In this document: in pieces, positions 17,212-26,530 of the stretch
Position numbering within the stretch: the stretch's first letter is position 1
How the letters are laid out: each line of letters opens with the position of its first letter
Assembly: GCA_964345975.1 (NCBI GenBank)
Contig: CAYFSS010000002.1
Location: forward strand, 1 to 64,000
Reading direction: 5' to 3'
Origin: CAYFSS01 sp964345975
GTDB taxonomy: Bacteria > Bacillota > Clostridia > Saccharofermentanales > Fastidiosipilaceae
Length of the DNA: 64,000 nt
Translations under genes and position numbers: made by a program
Notes under the pieces: model-generated
Told to the model about the DNA's origin: nothing
The model's input: only the letters and a program-made list of their open reading frames with translations
Database searches by the model: none

Positions 17212-17787
17212 ATGAAAGATTTACTGGTTTATGTTGCTGACGGTTTTGAAGAAATTGAGATGGTTACGATCGTGGATATTGCCAGACGAGCTGACCTTGT
17301 TGTCGATATTGTTTCTATGACGGGGAAGAAGGAACTCCAAGGCGCCCACGGAATCGTTGTTATTGCCGATGAGCTTTATGAAGATATCTCGCCCGAGGAT
17401 TATAGAGCGTACTTTACCCCGGGCGGAATGCCGGGTGCGGCAAACTTGCGGGATGATCATAGGGTTACTGAAGACTTGAAGAAAGCCTACGCTGACGGAC
17501 GTGAACTCTTTGCGATTTGTGCCGCGCCGATTGTTTTGGAAGCTGCAGGTTTGCTGGATGGTAGAAAGGGAACTTCTTTCCCCGGGTTTGCTGAAGATTT
17601 GAGCTATGCCACTTATGAGGAGAAGATCTTTGTCCATGACGGTCAAATCCATACCTCTCGTGGTCCTGCAACTGCAATGTACTTTGCAGTTGAGCTGGTG
17701 AAAATCCTCAAAGGTGAGGAACCTGCTGCCAAACTCAAAGAAGATCTCTTGTTGAATTGGATTGCAAGAGAAATTAAGGTGGACTAA
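17212..17787 (+). CDS. DJ-1/PfpI-family protein
   Basis: A 191-residue member of the DJ-1/ThiJ/PfpI superfamily, close to the YajL/DJ-1 branch. The nucleophile cysteine is Cys103 in the elbow AICAAPIVL, and the conserved acid is Glu16 in GFEEIE. TPGGMPGAANL is the family glycine loop. Proposed activities of relatives include protection against reactive carbonyls; the specific role here is unknown. The ATG follows AAAGGAAG. The serine dehydratase gene starts three bases after its stop, so the two are probably cotranscribed. Confidence 0.93.
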   Translation: MKDLLVYVADGFEEIEMVTIVDIARRADLVVDIVSMTGKKELQGAHGIVVIADELYEDISPEDYRAYFTPGGMPGAANLRDDHRVTEDLKKAYADGRELFAICAAPIVLEAAGLLDGRKGTSFPGFAEDLSYATYEEKIFVHDGQIHTSRGPATAMYFAVELVKILKGEEPAAKLKEDLLLNWIAREIKVD

Positions 17788-17790
17788 TCG

Positions 17791-19401
17791 ATGCCGGATG
17801 CAATGATATCTGCCTTTGAAATCATCGGACCCAGCATCATTGGACCTTCGAGCTCACACACTGCCGGAGCTGCAAGGTTGGCTCTCTGGGCTAAACGGAT
17901 TGCTGCTGAACCGGTGCGCGAAGTGACCTTTGTACTGCAAGGTTCATTTGCTGATACTTATCAGGGTCACGGTACGGATAGAGCTCTCTTGGCAGGTCTG
18001 CTTGGTTATGAGATGGATGATCCTGCAATCCGCGATGCCTATGAACTGGCGGATGCTGCGGGACTACTATATGCGTTTGAACCTGACCACAAGAGCGTTC
18101 CAAATCATCCTAATACCGTGATCATGCATCTTGTCACCGAGTCGGGGCGACAAATTGATGTGGAAGGTCAGTCCTTGGGAGGAGCTCAGGCTAAGATCAG
18201 CGCGGTCAACGGCATGAACATGGACTTCCAAGGGAACTTGAATGCGATCTTGCTTTCACATAAGGACAGGCCGGGCATTCTAGCTCTAATCACCAGGCTT
18301 CTGGCAGATTCAAAGACCAACATTGCTTCCTTGACCAATTATCGCTATGCGCGGGGCAAAGAAGCTTATACACTCTTGGAGACCGATGACCTCATCGAGT
18401 CATCGATCAAAGAAAGTCTCCAAGCTGAAGACGATATCTACTCGGTCATGGTTTTAAGGAACGAAGCAAATCTGATTAAAGAAGCACACAAAGAGCAATT
18501 AGTTGAACATGCTAAAGACGAATTGTTCTTTCACTCCGCTGCGGAAGCAAAAGAGCTTTGCCAAATGAATGATATGAATTTGGCAACCTTGATGTACGAG
18601 CGAGAAGGCCAGCTCATAGGGGCTAATTCCAACGAGTTCATCGATACACGCTTAGAAGCAACTTGGAACGATATGAAGGCCAGCATCAAAGAACCATTGA
18701 AAGAATTGAGACCGTCTATGGGTGGATTTATTGGCGGCGAAGCCAAGAAAATTCTAGATGCATGGTCGAACCGTGCATTTACCGGTGGAGAACGGCTCAC
18801 AAAGGCTACTGCTTACGCTATGGCAGTATCCGAACAAAATGCTTCGATGGGTCGAATCGTCGCTGCCCCGACCGCAGGCGCAGCCGGTGTGATTCCGGGC
18901 GTATTCTTAGCCTATCAAGAAACGAGTGATGTTTCCGACAAAGAGATGTATCAAGCGCTCTTGGTAGCAGCCGCGATAGGCTACTTGCTTAATCTGCGAT
19001 CTAGTCTTTCAGGAGCGCAAGGTGGATGCCAGGCGGAGGTTGGCTCAGCAGCTGCGATGGCGGCCGCCGCCATTGTTTACCTGGAAGGTGGCAGTGTCGA
19101 TGCCTCCTTTGAAGCTGCCGGATTTGCCTTGGCGAATTTACTGGGCCTTGTATGTGATCCTATCGGTGGCTTGGTTGAAGCCCCATGCCAAGGGCGAAAT
19201 GCCGGCGGAGCGGCGATTGCTTTGTCTTCTGCACAATTGGCTCTGGCCGGTTTAAGGAATCCTGTTCCTTTTGATGAAATGCTGGAGGTACATAACGCAG
19301 TGGGATCAGCTATTCCTCACACGCTGAGAGAAACCGCCCGGGGTGGGATGGCTACAGCTCCTACGGCGATGTCATCCTGCGCAGGGTGCGCATTGAGATA
19401 G
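17791..19401 (+). CDS. sdaA: L-serine dehydratase, beta and alpha parts fused with an ACT domain
   Basis: This iron-sulfur enzyme deaminates L-serine to pyruvate and ammonia. In most Bacillota it is two polypeptides; here one 536-residue chain carries both. Residues of about 1-145 are the beta part (GPSSSHTAGAARLA, then GSFADTYQGHGTDRAL), about 150-222 an ACT domain (HKDRPGILALITRLL), and about 245-536 the alpha part (MGGFIGGEAKK, APTAGAAGVIPG, SGAQGGCQAEVG). Candidate cluster cysteines are in LVCDPIGG, APCQGRN and the terminal SSCAGC. The ACT domain usually senses the amino acid substrate. The family length and all motifs are intact, so the fusion is not a frameshift artefact. Confidence 0.94.
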   Translation: MPDAMISAFEIIGPSIIGPSSSHTAGAARLALWAKRIAAEPVREVTFVLQGSFADTYQGHGTDRALLAGLLGYEMDDPAIRDAYELADAAGLLYAFEPDHKSVPNHPNTVIMHLVTESGRQIDVEGQSLGGAQAKISAVNGMNMDFQGNLNAILLSHKDRPGILALITRLLADSKTNIASLTNYRYARGKEAYTLLETDDLIESSIKESLQAEDDIYSVMVLRNEANLIKEAHKEQLVEHAKDELFFHSAAEAKELCQMNDMNLATLMYEREGQLIGANSNEFIDTRLEATWNDMKASIKEPLKELRPSMGGFIGGEAKKILDAWSNRAFTGGERLTKATAYAMAVSEQNASMGRIVAAPTAGAAGVIPGVFLAYQETSDVSDKEMYQALLVAAAIGYLLNLRSSLSGAQGGCQAEVGSAAAMAAAAIVYLEGGSVDASFEAAGFALANLLGLVCDPIGGLVEAPCQGRNAGGAAIALSSAQLALAGLRNPVPFDEMLEVHNAVGSAIPHTLRETARGGMATAPTAMSSCAGCALR

Positions 19402-19496
19402 AAGCTTGATGAATCTTCGGTTTCATCTGAATAGTATCTCTTCCTCGAGGGAAGTCCTCAGTAATATCGTTTGAGTTGCCCTTTGTGAGTTGATCC

Positions 19497-19530
19497 TTAC
19501 ACTCTACACAGTAGAAAAATATGCTATATT
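19497..19530 (+). promoter_or_regulatory. Promoter of the pyr operon
   Basis: TTACAC (19497-19502) and TATGCT (19520-19525) are 17 bases apart; an overlapping TGc-TATATT (to 19530) offers an alternative extended -10. It lies about 20 bases before the PyrR-binding hairpin. Confidence 0.55.
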
Positions 19531-19542
19531 CATTTTGCCCTT

Positions 19543-19655
19543 TAAAGGGGTCCGGTGAGACACTAAGGGGACAAATCCATTTAAGTTGAGAGCTAGGCGT
19601 TATGCGCCGCTCTCTTTGTGATGCGTCCTTACCTAACCGTCGGGATGCTTTTTTT
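19543..19655 (+). promoter_or_regulatory. pyr operon leader: PyrR-binding hairpin and attenuator
   Basis: The RNA around 19549-19572 contains GGTCCGGTGAGACAC and then AAGGGGAC, matching the known PyrR-binding loop consensus (ARUCCNGNGAGGYU) with its closing GTCC/GGAC stem. A second hairpin pairs GAGAGC (19588-19593) with GCTCTC (19609-19614). A third pairs GCGTCC (19623-19628) with GGATGC (19643-19648) and is followed by seven T residues, the probable attenuator. With UMP bound, PyrR would favour termination before pyrR. The remaining bases after the serine dehydratase gene contain only the promoter and a CTTCC/GGAAG hairpin without a T run. Confidence 0.75.
19623..19655 (+). terminator. Attenuator terminator of the pyr operon
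   Basis: A six-pair stem with a 14-base loop runs into TTTTTTT, and lies between the PyrR-binding hairpin and the pyrR start. Confidence 0.6.
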
Positions 19656-19680
19656 GTCTCGACGTGGAGCGGAGGAAGTC

Positions 19681-20241
19681 GTGGAACGAGCAAACTGCTT
19701 GATGACGTCAGACGAGATGCAACGCGCTCTCATGCGTATATCGCATGAGATTCTTGAACAAAATGATGATCTTCAATCGCTATACCTCGTCGGTATTCAC
19801 CGTCGAGGTATTCCTTTGGCCGAGAGAATACAGAGAAACTTGGAGAAAATCGAGGGAATTAAAGTACCCCTCGGTACACTCGACATCACTTTCTATCGGG
19901 ATGACCTGAGCCTTCTTTCAGAAAGTCCAATGGTTGGGGAAACGAGAATCCAAACCACGGTCCATGATCATCGGATTATTTTAGTCGATGATGTGATCTA
20001 TACGGGTAGGACAGTGCGTGCTGCCATCGAAGCCCTCTTTGATCTCGGTAGACCTCGAAAGATTGAGCTCGCTTGTCTAATCGACCGAGGGCATCGCGAA
20101 TTACCGATACGACCAAACTATGTAGGAAAGAATCTTCCGACGTCTCGATCTGAGCGCGTCGAAGTTATCCTAAATGAAGTCGATCGCGGGGAAGAAGGGG
20201 TATACCTCTTCAAGGACGGAGGTTCTTCCCATGCAAAGTAA
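19681..20241 (+). CDS. pyrR: PyrR, pyr mRNA-binding attenuation protein and uracil phosphoribosyltransferase
   Basis: PyrR binds pyr leader RNA when UMP is high and causes premature termination; it also has some uracil phosphoribosyltransferase activity. The 186-residue protein has RALMRISHEILEQN, then LVGIHRRGIPLAERI, and the PRPP loop IILVDDVIYTGRTVRAA. The start is GTG 19681, five bases after GGAGG; the reading frame is open back to 19618 but that part overlaps the attenuator and has no homology. pyrB overlaps its end by 11 bases. Confidence 0.95.
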   Translation: MERANCLMTSDEMQRALMRISHEILEQNDDLQSLYLVGIHRRGIPLAERIQRNLEKIEGIKVPLGTLDITFYRDDLSLLSESPMVGETRIQTTVHDHRIILVDDVIYTGRTVRAAIEALFDLGRPRKIELACLIDRGHRELPIRPNYVGKNLPTSRSERVEVILNEVDRGEEGVYLFKDGGSSHAK

Positions 20242-21184
20242 AGACTTATTGGCCATGGAACAGCTATCACCTGAGATGATTTATCGGCTATTGGAAACTG
20301 CCGGTCATATGGAACGGGTCGTTCGCTCAGGAAATAAACGCACGACATATCTCCAAGGGAAAACTTTGGTCAATGTCTTTTATGAAAACTCTACTCGAAC
20401 ACGTTTATCCTTTGAACTGGCAGGCAAGTACATGGGTGCTCAGGTGGCTAACTTAAGTATGAGTACGTCGAGTGTACAAAAAGGTGAGAATCTTCTGGAT
20501 ACGCTGCAAACAATCCGTCAGTTGGCTGCCGACTTCATCGTCCTCCGCCATCCTATGTCAGGCTCTGCAGATTTTGTAGCGGAGAATTGTACGGCTTCCA
20601 TTATTAATGCCGGCGACGGTATGCATGCCCATCCGACTCAAGCTCTCTTGGATCTACGCACCATGCAAGTAGAGTTCGGGAGATTAGATGGCCTAAAGGT
20701 TGCCATCTTGGGTGATGTCCTCCATTCAAGGGTTGCTCGTTCCAATGCAACAGCGCTCAAGCGTCTGGGCAGTGAGGTTTATGCCTATTCGCCGGCGACC
20801 TTAGCTCCACGCGAACACGACGGGGTGCCGATCAAATTCTGCCGAAGTGCAAGCGAAGCGGTGAAAGATGCAGATGTCATCATGATGCTAAGGCTTCAAT
20901 TAGAAAGGCAAAGAGCAGCTCTTTTCCCCAGCGTCAATGAGTACTCCAAGTTCTTCGGGCTCCAGAAAGAATGGCTTGAGTTAGCTAAGCCGGAAGCGAT
21001 CATTATGCATCCTGGACCAAGCCAAAGAGGCGTCGAAATCCCCTCGAATCTCCACGACAGCATGCAGTCCAGAATCCGCGATCAGGTGACGCATGGCATT
21101 GCAGTACGGATGGCCATCCTCCATCACCTCAATCTCTATCGCAATCAACAACCGATCGAAGAGCGGGAGGCTTTCTATGTCTAA
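20231..21184 (+). CDS. pyrB: Aspartate carbamoyltransferase catalytic subunit
   Basis: PyrB joins carbamoyl phosphate and aspartate, the committed step of pyrimidine synthesis. The 317-residue chain has the carbamoyl phosphate loop FYENSTRTRLSFE, then STSSVQKGE and HPTQALLDLRTM, and the C-terminal HPGPSQRGVEI. There is no pyrI regulatory subunit nearby, as in Bacillus. ATG 20231 is chosen because GGAGG is eight bases upstream and family homology begins there; it overlaps the end of pyrR, and pyrC overlaps its own end by eight bases. Confidence 0.97.
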   Translation: MQSKDLLAMEQLSPEMIYRLLETAGHMERVVRSGNKRTTYLQGKTLVNVFYENSTRTRLSFELAGKYMGAQVANLSMSTSSVQKGENLLDTLQTIRQLAADFIVLRHPMSGSADFVAENCTASIINAGDGMHAHPTQALLDLRTMQVEFGRLDGLKVAILGDVLHSRVARSNATALKRLGSEVYAYSPATLAPREHDGVPIKFCRSASEAVKDADVIMMLRLQLERQRAALFPSVNEYSKFFGLQKEWLELAKPEAIIMHPGPSQRGVEIPSNLHDSMQSRIRDQVTHGIAVRMAILHHLNLYRNQQPIEEREAFYV

Positions 21185-22496
21185 ACATAAACCTGTGAAA
21201 ATTTCAGTCAGCCAAGCTCCCGGAGAAGTCTTGGAAATTCGTGGTGCCAAGCACTTCACCTTGGAGGGTCAAGAGATGGAGGATTCCATCTTTGTTAAAG
21301 ACGGCTACTTCATCGATTCGTCCAAGCTCACGGATGACGATGTTCATGAAGTGATCGAAGCCGAAGGGCATTATCTCTTACCGGGTTTAGTGGATCTCCA
21401 TGTGCATCTCCGGGAACCCGGTCAAGAATACAAGGAAGATATAGCTTCAGGTACAAGATCTGCAGTTGCAGGCGGTGTCACTTCAGTTGTCACTATGCCA
21501 AACACCAACCCCGTTGCTGATCAAGCATCTGTCATCGCTTTCATGTTGAAGCGGGCTGAAGACACGGCTGTTGCACGAGTCTATCCAACCGGAGCGGTAT
21601 CGAAGGGCATGAAAGCGGAAGAACTCTCTGAAATGGGGTTAATGGCTGAAGCAGGGATTGTTGCTGTCACCGATGATGGGCGCCCTGTAAACGATAGTGA
21701 CCTCCTTAGGAAAGGGCTGGACTATGCCAAACGCTTTGACCTCTTGCTGATGGATCATTGTGAGGATCCTACACTCCAAGGTGATATGGTCGAAGGTATG
21801 GTCTCATGGGAACTGGGTTTGCGGGGGCAACCGGGCATGGCGGAAGCCGTCATCGTTGCTCGAAATATTCTTATGGCTGAGTATATCGATGCTCCTATCC
21901 ATCTTCAGCACATAAGTTCCAAGAGCTCAGTCCAACTTATCCGAGATGCAAAAGCCAGAGGCGTTAAGGTTTCAGCTGAAACTTGTCCTCACTACTTTGT
22001 ACTAACCGATGAAGCTTGTAGAGGCTACAATACCTATGCCAAGGTCAATCCACCGTTAAAACAAGAAGACGATCGATTAGCCATCATTGAAGGGCTTGTC
22101 GACGGCACCATCGATGCCATCGCAACGGATCATGCGCCGCATGACGAAGACTCAAAGCAAGTCCCTTTCCCCCAAGCTGCAAACGGCCTCATCGGTTTGG
22201 AAACGTCTATTGCACTCAGCAACACCTATCTCGTCGAAGCCGGTCATTTAACGCTCTTCCAACTCATCTGCATGATGAGCACGCGTCCTGCCGAACTCCT
22301 GAATCTGCCGCATGGAACGTTAGAGCCCGGGAGTCCGGCAGATTTCTTTCTCTTTGACCCGAAAGAAGAGTGGGTTTGGGATCCTAAGACAAGATACTCA
22401 AAGAGTAAGAATTCTCCCTTTGAAGGTCATCTCCTGAAAGGTAGAGTCCAAGCGACATGGGTCGCAGGAAAGAAGGTCTTCGATGTACGCTATTGA
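21177..22496 (+). CDS. pyrC: Dihydroorotase
   Basis: PyrC cyclises carbamoyl aspartate to dihydroorotate. The 439-residue length and motifs fit the class I (PyrC of Gram-positives) dihydroorotases: metal-binding DLHVHLREPG, MPNTNPVAD, MDHCEDPTL, and the catalytic ATDHAPHDEDSK. The N-terminus carries about 15 extra residues compared with many homologues. GGGAGG precedes the ATG at 21177, inside the end of pyrB. pyrF overlaps its end by 14 bases. Confidence 0.97.
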   Translation: MSKHKPVKISVSQAPGEVLEIRGAKHFTLEGQEMEDSIFVKDGYFIDSSKLTDDDVHEVIEAEGHYLLPGLVDLHVHLREPGQEYKEDIASGTRSAVAGGVTSVVTMPNTNPVADQASVIAFMLKRAEDTAVARVYPTGAVSKGMKAEELSEMGLMAEAGIVAVTDDGRPVNDSDLLRKGLDYAKRFDLLLMDHCEDPTLQGDMVEGMVSWELGLRGQPGMAEAVIVARNILMAEYIDAPIHLQHISSKSSVQLIRDAKARGVKVSAETCPHYFVLTDEACRGYNTYAKVNPPLKQEDDRLAIIEGLVDGTIDAIATDHAPHDEDSKQVPFPQAANGLIGLETSIALSNTYLVEAGHLTLFQLICMMSTRPAELLNLPHGTLEPGSPADFFLFDPKEEWVWDPKTRYSKSKNSPFEGHLLKGRVQATWVAGKKVFDVRY

Positions 22497-23424
22497 TCGT
22501 CTCTTGAAGAAGATTAGAGAAAAAAATAACCCAACGGTCATGGGTTTGGATCCCCGACCGGATTTATTGCCACCGGTCCTTAGACCACAAGAAGCATCTG
22601 CTGAAGCCTTGGCTCAAGCCTATCTCAAATTCAATACAGCGCTTCTAGAAGCATGCTCAGATATCATCCCGGCTGTAAAGTTCCAGGTCGCTTGCTACGA
22701 GGCTTTGGGGCTGGCCGGGCTGGAAGCGCTTCTCAATAGTCAACGTGTTGCTAAAGATTTGGGCTACTTCATCATTAACGATGCTAAGCGAAGCGATATA
22801 GCCTCCTCAGCTGACTTCTATGCAAGAGCCTGGCTCACGGATGAAGCATGGATCGGTGATGCTCTAACCCTTAACCCATACTTAGGCAAGGATTCGCTCG
22901 AACCCTTTATGAAGGTTGCCAGAGAGTATAAGAAGATGTTGTTTGTCTTGCTTCGTACCTCTAATCCCGGAGCCCATGATTTCCAGGATCTCGAACTCAA
23001 ACAAGGTCATAAGTTCTATGACGCGGTAGGCGATGCTCTCGCTACATGGGGAGCAAACGATGTCCACGATTCCGGGTATTCCGATTTGGCTGCTGTCGTA
23101 GGTGCGACTTGGCCAAGCGAAGGTTTAGAACTTCGCAAGAGATTGCCATCGGTATTCTTTTTAGTTCCGGGTTATGGTGCTCAAGGTGCAGGGGCTAGTG
23201 AGGTCGTCGGGACCTTTGATCAAAATGGGGAAGGGGCGCTCATCAACTCTTCTCGAGGTTTGATGGGTGCTTGGAAATCTATGGATGATCCTGACGGGCT
23301 TTTGTATGAAAAAGCCACTAGAGAGGCCGCAATTGCCATGGCGAACGAATTGCGCACGGCTCTGTCAGGGAACGATAAGAAGGATGACTCCGAACCATCG
23401 GAGGGGGTGCAACATGAGTGTTAG
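22483..23424 (+). CDS. pyrF: Orotidine 5'-phosphate decarboxylase, type 2
   Basis: PyrF makes UMP from OMP, the last step of the pathway. The 313-residue size and the N-terminal TVMGLDPRPDLLPP mark the longer type 2 family rather than the 240-residue Bacillus form. The catalytic lysine lies in NDAKRSDIASSA. The late PGYGAQGAGA and NSSRGLMGAW are also family-typical. It sits between pyrC and carB, a place usually held by carA. Confidence 0.94.
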   Translation: MYAIDRLLKKIREKNNPTVMGLDPRPDLLPPVLRPQEASAEALAQAYLKFNTALLEACSDIIPAVKFQVACYEALGLAGLEALLNSQRVAKDLGYFIINDAKRSDIASSADFYARAWLTDEAWIGDALTLNPYLGKDSLEPFMKVAREYKKMLFVLLRTSNPGAHDFQDLELKQGHKFYDAVGDALATWGANDVHDSGYSDLAAVVGATWPSEGLELRKRLPSVFFLVPGYGAQGAGASEVVGTFDQNGEGALINSSRGLMGAWKSMDDPDGLLYEKATREAAIAMANELRTALSGNDKKDDSEPSEGVQHEC

Positions 23425-26400
23425 CCGACCGCGCCGAGTCATGGTCTTAGGCTCAGGTCCCATCGTCATTGGCCAAGCATCGGAGTTTGATTACGCAGGG
23501 ACTCAAGCTTGCCGCAAACTCCAAGAATTAGGGATCCCATCCGTTTTGGTGAATAGCAATCCGGCGACCATTATGACGGATTTGGAAATGGCGACTAAGG
23601 TGTACTTGGAGCCGCTCGATAGACATATTATCGAACGCATTATGCTTGACGAAGAGGTCGACGGTCTCTTGGCCAGTTTGGGCGGACAGACCGCTTTGAA
23701 TCTGGCGATGGACATGGCGGAAGACGGTTTTCTCGCTGAACATGGGATAGAGATTCTCGGGACTAGCATAGAAAGCATTAAGCGTGGCGAAGATAGGGAA
23801 GAATTCCGTAGTCTATGCTTGGACCATGACATTAATATAGTGCCTTCAAAGACCGCAGGATCCATCGAAGAAATCCTCACAATCGTCGAAGACATGGGGT
23901 ATCCCATCATCCTTCGACCGGCCTATACCCTTGGTGGTAGTGGTGGAGGCATTGCCCATAACGAGGCTGAACTTCTTCAAATCGCCAAACGCGGTTTAGA
24001 GTTAAGTCATAACCATCAAGTCTTAGTTGAAAAGAGTATAGCGGGCTGGCAAGAAATAGAGTTTGAACTCGTGCGGGATGCGACAGGCCAAAAGATGGTA
24101 GTCTGTTCCATGGAGAATTTTGATCCGGTCGGCATCCATACAGGGGATTCTATTGTCTACGCACCGGCCCAGACGCTCACGTCAGAACAAGAAGAGCTCT
24201 TAGCAACGAAGGCGCTTGAACTTGTCGAAGCTCTGGAAATCATAGGGGCATGTAATTGCCAATTTGCGCTGAAACCCGATACGTTGGAATATGCTGTCAT
24301 TGAAGTCAACCCTCGTCTCTCTCGATCTTCAGCCCTTGCATCGAAAGCAACGGCTTATCCCATAGCAAAGGTCGCGACGCAATTAGCCCTGGGGTTTAGC
24401 CTCCATGAGATTCCAAATCCCTTTGATCCTGAGATCTCAGCTCTGCACCCCCCCGAGTTGAACTATACCGTCGCCAAGATCCCGAAGTGGCCTTTCGAGA
24501 AATTTCGTGAAGCGAGGCGTCGTCTCGGGACTCAGATGCAAGCCACCGGTGAGGTGATGGCTCTTGGCAAGGATAGGGCGGAAGCTCTTGCAAAGGCCTT
24601 GCGTTCCTTGGAGCAAACCCGCGATTCGCTATATCAACCTGATCTCGCTGCCATCTCGGATGAGAAAGTTTATGAAGGTTTAGCAAGAGTTGACGATGAG
24701 CGTGTCTTCTTCCTGGGAGAGCTTGTAAGGCGGGGCGTATCCATTGAAGCTCTCAGAGATTTGACCGAGATTCAAGCAGCCTTCCTCGAAGATCTGAAGC
24801 TCATTCTCGAGACTGAGCTTGAGTCTCGTCCTCTGAAACCCAGCTATCTTGTTGTCGATAGCTTAGCCGGCAAGAGTACCGGCGATCCACGGTACCTCTA
24901 CAGCACAACAGCTCCGGACGCACGGTCTGTGCCCTTACCGGAAAAATCCAAACCACGTGTTGTGATCTTGGGTTCCGGTCCTATTCGGATCGGTCAAGGC
25001 ATAGAATTTGATTATTGCTCAGTGCATGCAGTCATGGCTTTTAGAAAAATGGGTTGGGAAACCATTCTTATCAACAATAATCCTGAAACCGTTTCAACGG
25101 ATTTCGATCTTGCGGATAGACTTTATTTTGAACCCATCACACTTCGTGACCTACTCCCGATCCTGGAACGAGAAGAACCGGACGGTGTGGTTTGTCAGTT
25201 TGGCGGGCAGACAGCTTTGAAGCTGATTGCAGAGATCGAAGAAGCAGGATATCCGATCCTTGGGACAACAAGCTCCGGGGTGGATTTGGCTGAGGATAGA
25301 GAAGAATTTGAGACTATTCTCGAACGCTTGAAGATTCCACGCCCCGAAGCTAGGACGGCCCACTCCGAAGCGGAGGCACTGCGAGTCGCTGAAGAGCTCC
25401 AGTTCCCACTCCTCTTGCGGCCATCCTATATTCTAGGCGGTCGCGGGATGAAGATCTGCCACGATCTAAGTGAAGTAGAAGAGTACCTCAAGGGAATACC
25501 CGACGAGGATCGCACAAAAGCCATCCTCATCGACCATTACCTCATGGGACAAGAATTTGAGATTGACGCAGTTTCAGATGGTGAGAACATCCTTATACCG
25601 GGCATTACCGAACATCTTGAAAGAGCAGGGGTACACTCAGGTGATTCCATTTCCATCTTTCCGGCTCGCTTAACGTATAATCAAACGGCCTGCATCCTCT
25701 CCCAAGCGGAGGCCTTGGCCAAGGAGATTGGCATCATAGGACTCTTCAACATCCAGTTTATTCTGTTTGAAGACGAGGTCTATGTGCTGGAACTCAATCC
25801 AAGAGCATCAAGAACGGTTCCCTATCATACGAAAGTCACCGGACTCCCGATGGTAGAAATTGCCGTTCGTACGATGCTGGGCGAGACCTTAGAATCTCAA
25901 GGTTTCAGAGAAAGTCTCTATCTTAGAAAGTCATCGATCACGGCGATCAAAGCGCCGGTCTTCAGTTTCTCAAAATTGATCGCAGTCGATCCCATCCTGG
26001 GTCCTGAAATGAAGAGTACCGGGGAAGTTTTGGGCTTAGGCAAGTCCTATCCTGAAGCCATGTACAAAGCCTTATTGGCATCCGGCTTGGAATTTCCTAA
26101 GACCGGATCATCGGTTTTCCTCATGGTGAGGGATGAGGATCGCCGTGAATTAGTGCCGTTAGCAGATAGGCTCTATGATCTGGGCTTGACGATCTATGGC
26201 AGCTCGTCTCTAGCTCGGTACTTGAACCAGCACTGGGTACCGACAAACACCTGGTCGAAAGACATCGATGCAACAAGTCTACAAGAAGCTGATGTCCAAT
26301 TGATCATTACGACAACTAATCGTCCGGGAGATGCGACAACGTCCGACTATCATCTGAGGCGAATAGGATTGGATCAAGGAATAACAAGTCTTAGTTCACT

Positions 26401-26530
26401 GGACACTTTGCGTGGCGTTGTCGAAGGACTAGAATCAGACCTACATGCGAAGGAACTATTCCTTGCACCCTTAGATGAATTTCAAACAATGCTGCTATCA
26501 AAGCGTAAGGAGATAATTAATGAGCGCTAA
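23414..26530 (+). CDS. carB: Carbamoyl-phosphate synthase large subunit
   Basis: CarB makes carbamoyl phosphate from bicarbonate, ATP and ammonia delivered by the CarA glutaminase. The 1038-residue protein has two homologous ATP-grasp halves, beginning VMVLGSGPIVIGQASEFDY and VVILGSGPIRIGQGIEFDY, and a C-terminal allosteric MGS-like domain that is shorter than in E. coli (about 1073 in total). ATG 23414 is used because homology starts there and GGGGGTG precedes it; the open frame back to 23267 lies inside pyrF. No carA is present in the window. pyrK overlaps its end by 11 bases. Confidence 0.97.
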   Translation: MSVSRPRRVMVLGSGPIVIGQASEFDYAGTQACRKLQELGIPSVLVNSNPATIMTDLEMATKVYLEPLDRHIIERIMLDEEVDGLLASLGGQTALNLAMDMAEDGFLAEHGIEILGTSIESIKRGEDREEFRSLCLDHDINIVPSKTAGSIEEILTIVEDMGYPIILRPAYTLGGSGGGIAHNEAELLQIAKRGLELSHNHQVLVEKSIAGWQEIEFELVRDATGQKMVVCSMENFDPVGIHTGDSIVYAPAQTLTSEQEELLATKALELVEALEIIGACNCQFALKPDTLEYAVIEVNPRLSRSSALASKATAYPIAKVATQLALGFSLHEIPNPFDPEISALHPPELNYTVAKIPKWPFEKFREARRRLGTQMQATGEVMALGKDRAEALAKALRSLEQTRDSLYQPDLAAISDEKVYEGLARVDDERVFFLGELVRRGVSIEALRDLTEIQAAFLEDLKLILETELESRPLKPSYLVVDSLAGKSTGDPRYLYSTTAPDARSVPLPEKSKPRVVILGSGPIRIGQGIEFDYCSVHAVMAFRKMGWETILINNNPETVSTDFDLADRLYFEPITLRDLLPILEREEPDGVVCQFGGQTALKLIAEIEEAGYPILGTTSSGVDLAEDREEFETILERLKIPRPEARTAHSEAEALRVAEELQFPLLLRPSYILGGRGMKICHDLSEVEEYLKGIPDEDRTKAILIDHYLMGQEFEIDAVSDGENILIPGITEHLERAGVHSGDSISIFPARLTYNQTACILSQAEALAKEIGIIGLFNIQFILFEDEVYVLELNPRASRTVPYHTKVTGLPMVEIAVRTMLGETLESQGFRESLYLRKSSITAIKAPVFSFSKLIAVDPILGPEMKSTGEVLGLGKSYPEAMYKALLASGLEFPKTGSSVFLMVRDEDRRELVPLADRLYDLGLTIYGSSSLARYLNQHWVPTNTWSKDIDATSLQEADVQLIITTTNRPGDATTSDYHLRRIGLDQGITSLSSLDTLRGVVEGLESDLHAKELFLAPLDEFQTMLLSKRKEIINER

